Below the pieces are notes generated by a model. That model searched no databases. It saw nothing but the letters and a program-made list of their open reading frames with translations, and was not told the DNA's origin. A stretch of 64,000 nucleotides of DNA from NCBI RefSeq assembly GCF_002127325.2, contig NC_035438.2, forward strand, positions 143,305,801 through 143,369,800, written 5' to 3'. Positions within the stretch are counted from its first letter, which is position 1, and the number at the start of each line of letters is the position of its first letter. This stretch comes from Helianthus annuus (taxonomy: Eukaryota > Streptophyta > Magnoliopsida > Asterales > Asteraceae). Position numbers and translations under genes: made by a program. Shown here piece by piece: positions 57,730 through 64,000 of this stretch.

Positions 57730-59436
57730 TGATGTGTGTAAAATGCAACATATAAATCACATCAATTAAGGCATAAAACTACCCCTTTTTAAGTACTAAT
57801 GTTGGAAAAAGAGTGTTTTTGTCTTCCTTTTGTATTTTCAGGATGAAATGAGCTCAAAATCACAAAAGAAGCAAAAAGACTATTAATTCTACCATAAATA
57901 CAAGAAAAGGAACAAAAGTGGACTGCCCGGACCCTCAACGGCATCTCCCAAGGCAAAAGAGAAGAAACAGAGTCTGAACACGCCCCGTGTCCAGCGAACA
58001 CGGGGGCGTGCCCAGGAAGCAGCATAAAAGACAAACCAGTAGAAGCTTCCATTGCCCACCACGGGGCCGTGTCCAGTGAGCACGGGGGCGTGGTGAAAGT
58101 ACAGCAGGCGCATTAATTGTAATTCGCAATTACAATTAATGAGGAGAGAGAGTGTCAGGCGGGCACGGGGGCGTGTCCAGCGGACACGGGGCCGTGTCCA
58201 GCCTTCTGTTCAGCCTATAAATAGAGGAGCTTGGCTTCATTCTCTCTCATCCCTTGGCACACCACCTCTCTCACACCTCATCCACCACCCACCACCACCA
58301 TAACACCATCATCCACCACCATCATCCACCACCATCATCCATTGTCCATCGTAGAGTGTGTGAATCGTCTCGGGATCCAAGATTGATCGTAAGAGTTCTT
58401 GACAATCAAGGCCATGTTTGCCTAAGTCTCTTACATCACTTGGTGAAGACAAGTGTTTAGTATAATACTTTTTATTTTTAATCTTTTGCACTTTTTATTT
58501 GGTTTTGTATTAATGACTTTAATAACTAGTTACTTATGTTGAAGGTGATCTTTCCTTATCGTTTGTCCGTGGTGTCTTGGCATTATTTTACTGTCTATAT
58601 AAAATAAAAGATTTTCACCATTCATATCTCCACGGTCTATATGGAGGTATGTTGGCTACCTGGTCGGGGGTTAAGGGAACGGTTTGGTAAGGGTCTTGCC
58701 CTTGTTCAGCGTTTAGAGGTCCTGCTTGGGACCTGGGTCAAATTTAGTAGGATCTCCTTCAATGCCCATAGGTATTGGATGGTGGGGATCCAAACTCTTT
58801 GACCCCCTCATAAGTTAACTACTATTAATACTATAACCCGGCTATTTAGGACTGTATCCCTGCTGACTCAGACTACTTAGCCGAGGGTAACGTCACCGCC
58901 AAAAGCGGGGCCTACCATAATTTGCATTAATAACTTAATTCATTATCCTTCAATAATCCGACCCTTTAGGATTGTATCCTTGCTGACTCAAACTACTGGG
59001 TTGAGGGTAACGTCGCCTTCAAAAGAGGGGCCTACTACAATAACTAAGATAATATCTTAAACAAGTGCAAAAGTGCGAAAATAATCAAAGGTTATACTAA
59101 TACACGTGTCGGATCCAAGTGATTCATCTTGTCTATCTGTTTTTATTTTATTTTTATTTTCAGCATTTAGTTAGTTTTTATTTTCTTAGTTTAAAACATT
59201 TTTCTAACCTTTTTGATTTGATTAGACGTTGAGGATAAACCGGTATTAAAAGCTCTTGTGTCCTTGGACGACCTCGGTATCTTACCAACACTATACTACG
59301 TCCACGATGGGTGCACTTGCCCATATGTGTGTTTAGTGTTAGTAAATATCGTGTTTTATAAATTTAAAACTTGGCTAAAAGTGTAAAAAGGGGCTTAAAT
59401 ATACATCCAAAAACATATATACACTGACACGCATCA
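57730..59436 (+). repeat. Athila 3' LTR
   Basis: 1707 bp, as 5' copy except for a 13-bp expansion of the CCACCACCATCAT run near 58310-58340 and few substitutions. Dyad pairs start at 57979, 58060 and 58164. Confidence 0.94.
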
Positions 59437-59441
59437 GTCAC

Positions 59442-60092
59442 TTATAGATACTGCTGGACTAGTGATACATGGGGAAGCCCCCACTACTCTTCGCACACAT
59501 GCCTGTAATGGCCGCGATACTGAAACTGATCTTCGCACACATGCCTGGAATGGCCACGATACTGATATAAAACTTCGCACACATGCCTGGAGGGCCGCGA
59601 TACAAATAAAACTAGTCTACAATTCATGGGATACCCCCACTAATCTTCACAAACATGCCTGGAGGGTCGTGATGTAATTATAACAATACATGGGTTACTA
59701 AACAAACAAACGTTTTACGATATGAACACTATTACTAAACCACCCACTGTGAACTCGCTCAACTAGTTGTTGACTCTCTGTTACATGCCTTGCAGGTCGT
59801 TAGGTATTCATGGAGCTTGCACTGGGAGGCGCGGTCGTTGTGGACAAGGATCGTGAATGCTTTGATTAAACATTTTGACATTTCATACTTTACTTATGTT
59901 GGGCTTTTACTCATATGCTTCCGCTAAACGTTGAATTTATACTTATGTTTTGAACACCTTTCATATGGATTGGTTTGGTTAAATTACATTTACTTTTACT
60001 ATTTACGTTGTTCTATATGATTGGTGGCTTGATCCTGGTCAGTCACGCTCCCAAGCAGTGATACTCCGCGGGTGGATTTTGGCGGTGTGACA
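59442..60092 (+). repeat. G1 3' LTR, right part
   Basis: Continues 7446-8092 of the 5' LTR; includes the CTTCGCACACATGCCTG tandem (59485-59672) and intron acceptor equivalent at 59795. Ends GGCGGTGTGACA, followed by TSD TGTCT. Confidence 0.93.
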
Positions 60093-60097
60093 TGTCT

Positions 60098-62133
60098 GTT
60101 CCGAGGTTTTTGAATAGATCAAAACTGTGTCTGTTCCGAGTTTTATTAAACAATCAAATCTGTTTTCATCCGAGTTTTGGCTGATGTTCCGAAGTTTAAA
60201 CAACAAGATAGTGTTCCGAGTTATTAAACAATCAACTATGTTTTAGTCCGAGTTTTGGCTGCTGTTCCGAAGTTTAAACAAAATGACTTGCAAAGCTTGA
60301 CAATTTTTTCCGAGTTAAAAAGCTTGACAATTGTTTCCGAGTTAAAAGACTTGCAAAGTTTCCGAGTTTTAAAAGACTTGCAAAGTTCCGAGTTTTCGTA
60401 TTGTTTACAAAGAGTTAAGTCTGAGTTTTTAATTCTCTTGACAATTGACAATTCTGAATTTTTGCATGTCTGAGTTTTACATCCTCTAAACTTGTTCCGA
60501 GTTTAATTCTATGGTTCCGAGTTTTGAAGTCTGATGGTTCCGAGTTCCCTGTTAAATGAGTTAAGTCTGAGTTTTATAAGTTTCCAGTTGTTCCGAATTT
60601 AACAAGACTATTTTTCCGAGTTTTAAACAGTCAAGACTGTTTTTTCCGAGTTTTCGAGTTTGGTATATATTCAGAGTTTTTAACCAGTTGTGTTCTGTTC
60701 TGGGGTTTTCTAACAGTTCAGATGTTCAGCACTGTGAGTGACTTTCAACTGTCTGGGCCTTTATCACAGTCTAAGTTTGAGGTCCAACCTTTAAATCTGG
60801 TTTCGTGCTTCCGGGTTTCTTCAGAGTTTCCTTTATTTCCTTGCTTGTTTCGAATTCCTTGTACTCTAAGTACTGCTCAATGATTTGATCCGAGGTTTCA
60901 AGAGCTTTCGGGTTTTACGAGTTCCGAACTTTTCTAGAATTCCGGGTTACCTGGAGTACCGGATTTTTAGCTAAATTTAGAAATTTGTGTTGTTCGGAAG
61001 TTTCGAGTTGTGCATGTTCCGAGTTTTTCTAGTTATTCCGGGTTACCTGGGGTACCGGATAACTAACTAAGAGTCAGAATTATGCGTAGTTTGGAAACTT
61101 GAAGTCGGTTTCGGATTATCGAAAAGTTTTATGGTACTTATGTTGTCCGGTTCAAGTGAGGAGGTGAAGAGAATCAGAATTGCTTGGATTTTTTGTATTG
61201 TTTACAAAGAAAAAGGGGGAGTAAATTCCTATTATCTTTGTAAACCAAAAGCTCGTGGTGCTACATCGAAACAAGTTCATGTTTACTATCTTTGAGATTA
61301 ACTTAGTGTTTATCTTACTGGTGGCGAAGTGTTTATAACATGAAGCAAGTTAGAGCTAGTGTATGATTGAGTTTTGTCAAGTTTGTTCGAGGTTCAATCA
61401 AGTGTTGACGTGATGAAGCAAATTGTTCGTTTGGCAAGTAGTTGAAGGTCATGCCTTTATCGTATGACCGGTTAGAGTAGAGAAGATTAGTCTTCTTGGT
61501 ACCTCTTCCAAGTTGGTGACTGATCGGATTCTCGAAATATGGGGTTCTTACATTGAGGGGGAGATCAGAGATGAAAGTCATTGGGTAATTGGTGGATTTG
61601 TGAAGATACAAGATTGGATCTTGAAGATTCGAGATGAAATGATCTCAGACACTCAGTTGAAGACCTTGATCAAGATGGTGGATGTACATTTTCAAAGTCT
61701 GGTTTGTTATTAACTTATCGAACCAAACTTCATGTCTTTGCGGAATTTGAAGTTTTTGATGTTAGGCATTGGAAATCCGACGTTCCTTTCTTCTACCGGT
61801 TAAGTTTGAAGATTAATGAATGGAGCGATATTCTTACATGTGGTTGTAGGTCGGTTCGTGTTAACTTGATTCCGGAGTAGTTTGAGGGGGAGGATCTGCA
61901 GTGTTTTGATGTCGGATTCTTTGGGTTTCTCAAAGCGGCCATTTAAGTGATCGTCTGCAAGTCTTTAATTAGAAGGGTTGAAGATCGCTGTGCTCTACCT
62001 AAAAGATCAAGTCTCAGCTATAGTTAAAAGCATGCATGATATCTTCAGTCAAGGGGGAGTCTGTAAGTGCAGTATCCGGTGATTGAAGATTTTCGATGCC
62101 ACACAGAACTGATGCAACAGTTAAGGGGGAGAC
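60098..62133 (+). other. Layer-1 internal 3' region
   Basis: Non-coding. At 60098-60680 about 20 TTCCGAGTTTT-like words; from 61228 collinear with 3640-4536. Doubled polypurine/LTR-start motifs at about 62052 (GGGGGAGTCTGTAAGTGCAG) and 62127 (GGGGGAGACTGTAAGTGCAG). No gag or pol motif found. Confidence 0.8.
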
Positions 62134-62652
62134 TGTAAGTGCAGTTCCTGCCGGGTAACTACCGCTTATCAGTTCTGTATCAACCAAAGCAGAAGTCCAA
62201 GTTAAAGTCAATGATAATGAAGATTATCAATTGCTGAAGGCATTCCAGACGACTTTCTAGTGTTTCGGATTATTGTATTGTTTTGTATCCCGGACAATGT
62301 GTTTTGTCCGGGTCTAGTCCCTAGCCTATATATATGTGTGTATTGTGTAGATTAGGGTAACCCTTGAGTGCTTGGTGCACCTCTCACAAGATCCCATCCA
62401 TTCTCCATCACTGTGTGTATTCTAGAGAGAGAGGGAGACTATGTGTTAGTGAGAGAAAGCTAGGTTTAGATCTTTGTGATCTAAACCAGCTTGTAGATGA
62501 TGTATACTCCGTTGGTTTGTGTAATCTGTGATGACAGATTCATCAATAAAGAGATTCATCTTCTACATATTTCTATCTTGTTCATATTTTGTTCTTCATG
62601 TCTTGAATCAAGTGCAATGTTTGATGTTCGTCATCGATCCAGTGCTTTCACA
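62134..62652 (+). repeat. Layer-1 LTR, right copy
   Basis: 519 bp, TGTAAGTGCAG...GCTTTCACA, followed by TSD CAGAT at 62653-62657. Confidence 0.92.
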
Positions 62653-62657
62653 CAGAT

Positions 62658-63021
62658 CAACCACAGTGATTGGTACTCTTTTCTGATGTATGTAGCTTAA
62701 TATGAGTGAGTGGTAATTGTTATTTTTGGCTTTTGATGTTCTTCTCTGAATCTGCATACATCTACCAAATAGCCTTCGACATCAAGTTATGTATCAAATT
62801 GATGTAATAGTGTATTATAAGATTGAATTCAGGTATTGAAGAGTCGGCTTCATGGTGGCCATAGATTACTTGGATAATGGCTTTGATTTGGTTGCAAGGA
62901 AGAGGTTATTCTTTGTCATATAAAGGATTTATTTCCACCTTCAATGTAGCTTATTCTTTGTCATATAAAGGATTTATTTTTTTTTTCCAAATACTTATGG
63001 TGATAACACTTTGTTCGATAG
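62658..63021. other. Host flank with short duplications
   Basis: The block 62654-62682 duplicates 3014-3042. TTATTCTTTGTCATATAAAGG occurs twice in tandem (about 62908 and 62951). TTGGTTGCAAGGAAGAGGTTA at 62887 repeats exon sequence of the AIM1-like pseudogene at about 63036, so part of that exon has been copied upstream of it. Confidence 0.7.
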
Positions 63022-64000
63022 GAAATGTTCGAGGTTTGGTTGCAAGGAAGAGGTTAGCACAGGCACAAGCTGAAAAAGCTTTATCGATGATTAAAGGCGT
63101 ATTAGATTACTCGGAATTTAGAGATGTGGATATGGTTATAGAGGTACGTTCTTATTTAAAAGAATGTCTGTTATTAGTTATTTTACATCCTAAAAACATA
63201 AGAATATGAACTTTATGTTCTTATCGAGTTGTCCTTATTGCAGGCGGTTATTGAGAATGTGCCACTGAAGCAAAAGATTTTTATCGAACTCGAGAAAGTG
63301 TGCCCCCCATTGCATTTGGACTCTCCATGGGCCCGTTCCAGTAAGTTTTTTCTTAAATATTTTTTTAACTTTAACATATTCAATCTCAAAAATGTTGTAT
63401 GAATCTGTGAATTCAGGGTTCAAGATTTAGCGGGATATGGTGTAGCTGTTGCTGTCGGTAAAGAATTTGCCAAAGATTTTCCTGATCGTACATTCCGGTC
63501 TCCTATAACTGACCTTATGATTAAAAGTGGACGAAACGGTAACTTCTTGAATATGTTTCGGAAACGCTTCATTTGTCATGATCTTGAACCAAAGGCTCTT
63601 TTTCTTACGAGAAGGGTAGCAAACCAAAATCCGATCCACAAGTGTTTCCGATTTTAGAAGAGGCTAGAAGACAAGTCAACATTATGCCCGGAGGAAAGGT
63701 ACCGTTTTTTTCCATAATAAAGGAAGTGAAATGTCAGATACCGAGGTGGCGTTTTTTGACCCGTTTATTATGAATAAGTTAAAAAGTTGGTTCCGGTTGT
63801 GTTTTATCTCAATTGGGTCAAATTGGTAAAAAAATGTTGAAAGTCGCCTAAAGTTTTTTAAATGCTTACACTAATGTGTTTTTGTGAAATATGTATTTGC
63901 AGCCTATAAACATTACCGACCAAGAAATAGTTGAAATGATATTGTTTCCAGTAGTGAACGAGGCATGCCAAGTGGACAAACTATTAAGTATCTTCAGCTA
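63022..64000 (+). pseudogene. AIM1: AIM1-like peroxisomal multifunctional protein, decayed, runs off the window
   Basis: The intact enzyme (enoyl-CoA hydratase plus 3-hydroxyacyl-CoA dehydrogenase of peroxisomal beta-oxidation) contains these pieces in order. Exon 63022-63143: NVRGLVARKRLAQAQAEKAL...DYSEFRDVDMVIE, donor GTACGT. Exon 63244-63340: AVIENVPLKQKIFIELEKVC, then directly FGLSMGPFQ in another frame, so roughly a hundred residues of the dehydrogenase domain between them are missing. Exon 63417-63538: DLAGYGVAVAVGKEFAKDFP...KSGRNG. The next codons are replaced by unrelated sequence until about 63606, where EKGSKPKSDPQVFPILEEAR resumes to 63698 (donor GTACCG). Last exon from 63903: PINITDQEIVEMILFPVVNE, diverging after about 63971. 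The internal deletions and frame breaks mean it cannot encode the enzyme. Confidence 0.88.

Larger units (their letters stand above)
47602..59436 (+). mobile_element. Athila-like Ty3/Gypsy element (layer 3), TSD GTCAC
   Basis: LTRs 47602-49295 (1694 bp) and 57730-59436 (1707 bp), TG...CA. TSD GTCAC is at 47597-47601 and 59437-59441. PBS TGGCGCCGTTGCCGGGG, polypurine AAGTGTGGGGGTA, and a third ORF after integrase are Athila features. The gag lacks a recognisable capsid domain and zinc knuckle; pol has four in-frame stops and two frameshifts. Its most unusual trait is fourteen paired CACG-N4-CGTG dyads in LTRs, leader and 3' region. Confidence 0.93.
5707..60092 (+). mobile_element. G1: Tekay/Del-type chromovirus (layer 2), TSD TGTCT
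   Basis: A Ty3/Gypsy element with LTRs at 5707-8092 and 45858-60092 (the latter interrupted by the Athila element), iMet PBS, gag, protease, RT, RNase H, integrase and a C-terminal chromodomain in Gypsy order. TSD TGTCT is at 5702-5706 and 60093-60097. It is split by G2 (RT), E3 (RNase H) and the Athila element (3' LTR); about 9.9 kb remains after removing them. Its frame is broken by stops at 9300, 9525, 10394 and 20793 and by frameshifts near 9980 and 10770, besides the insertions, so it is dead. Confidence 0.95.
3108..62652 (+). mobile_element. Outermost LTR element/array (layer 1, non-coding), TSD CAGAT
   Basis: Bounded by two 519-bp LTRs (3108-3626 and 62134-62652, each TG...CA) and flanked by CAGAT on both sides. 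A third LTR lies inside at 4537-5210. The order is LTR, 3' internal fragment, LTR, PBS, leader, [G1 stack], internal 3' region, PPT, LTR. Without nested insertions about 5.2 kb remains. No gag or pol domain was found in any internal part, so it is non-autonomous (LARD/TRIM-like), and its superfamily cannot be assigned. The extra LTR suggests unequal recombination between LTRs or a template-switch product. It is the oldest layer because everything else sits inside it. Confidence 0.85.

Noticed and set aside
5707..60092. Plant pararetrovirus integration
   Set aside because: LTRs, integrase and 5-bp TSDs are present in every layer, so these are LTR retrotransposons.

Overview
This is nuclear DNA of a flowering plant. 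It has spliceosomal introns, plant LTR-retrotransposon lineages (Tekay/Del-like chromovirus, Tat, Athila) and fragments of two plant genes. The element families look like those of an asterid, perhaps Asteraceae, but that is an impression and not demonstrated.

Almost the whole window is one nested stack of LTR retrotransposons. The stack can be resolved base by base because each layer is bounded by its own 5-bp target-site duplication (TSD). Layer 1 is a non-coding LTR element or tandem array at 3108-62652 (TSD CAGAT). Layer 2, inside its internal region, is a Tekay/Del-type chromovirus, G1, at 5707-60092 (TSD TGTCT). Layer 3 is three separate insertions into G1: a second chromovirus G2 at 10851-20352 in the reverse transcriptase (TSD TCTTG); a Tat-lineage element E3 at 20903-44038 in the RNase H (TSD GGTAC); and an Athila-like element at 47602-59436 in the 3' LTR (TSD GTCAC). 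Layer 4 is a gag-only Tekay-like element, E4, at 22271-32196 inside the gag of E3 (TSD CCAGT). Removing the insertions leaves G1 at about 9.9 kb, E3 at about 13.2 kb and the layer-1 element at about 5.2 kb.

Outside the stack, 1-1961 is the right part of another chromovirus-like LTR. 2782-3013 holds the last two exons of a PDCD5-like gene with a CGA-to-TGA stop. 63022-64000 holds a decayed copy of an AIM1-type peroxisomal multifunctional beta-oxidation gene that runs off the end.

Nearly all retroelement coding regions are broken by stops or frameshifts. Intact reading frames are the E4 gag, the INT-chromodomain frames of G1 and G2, and the E3 aRNase H/integrase stretch. The least ordinary contents are: (i) a six-exon gene on the minus strand between pol and the 3' LTR of E3, with consistent minus-strand splice sites, its own TATA box and a 986-codon spliced frame broken by one stop; (ii) paired CACG-N4-CGTG dyads in the Athila element, 14 pairs, 12 of them at exactly 21 bp start to start; (iii) putative introns inside the LTRs and at the start of gag, shared among the chromovirus families; (iv) a chain of about eight hairpins in the E4 LTR; (v) a tyrosine-rich protein with five 14-residue repeats where the Athila Gag should be.
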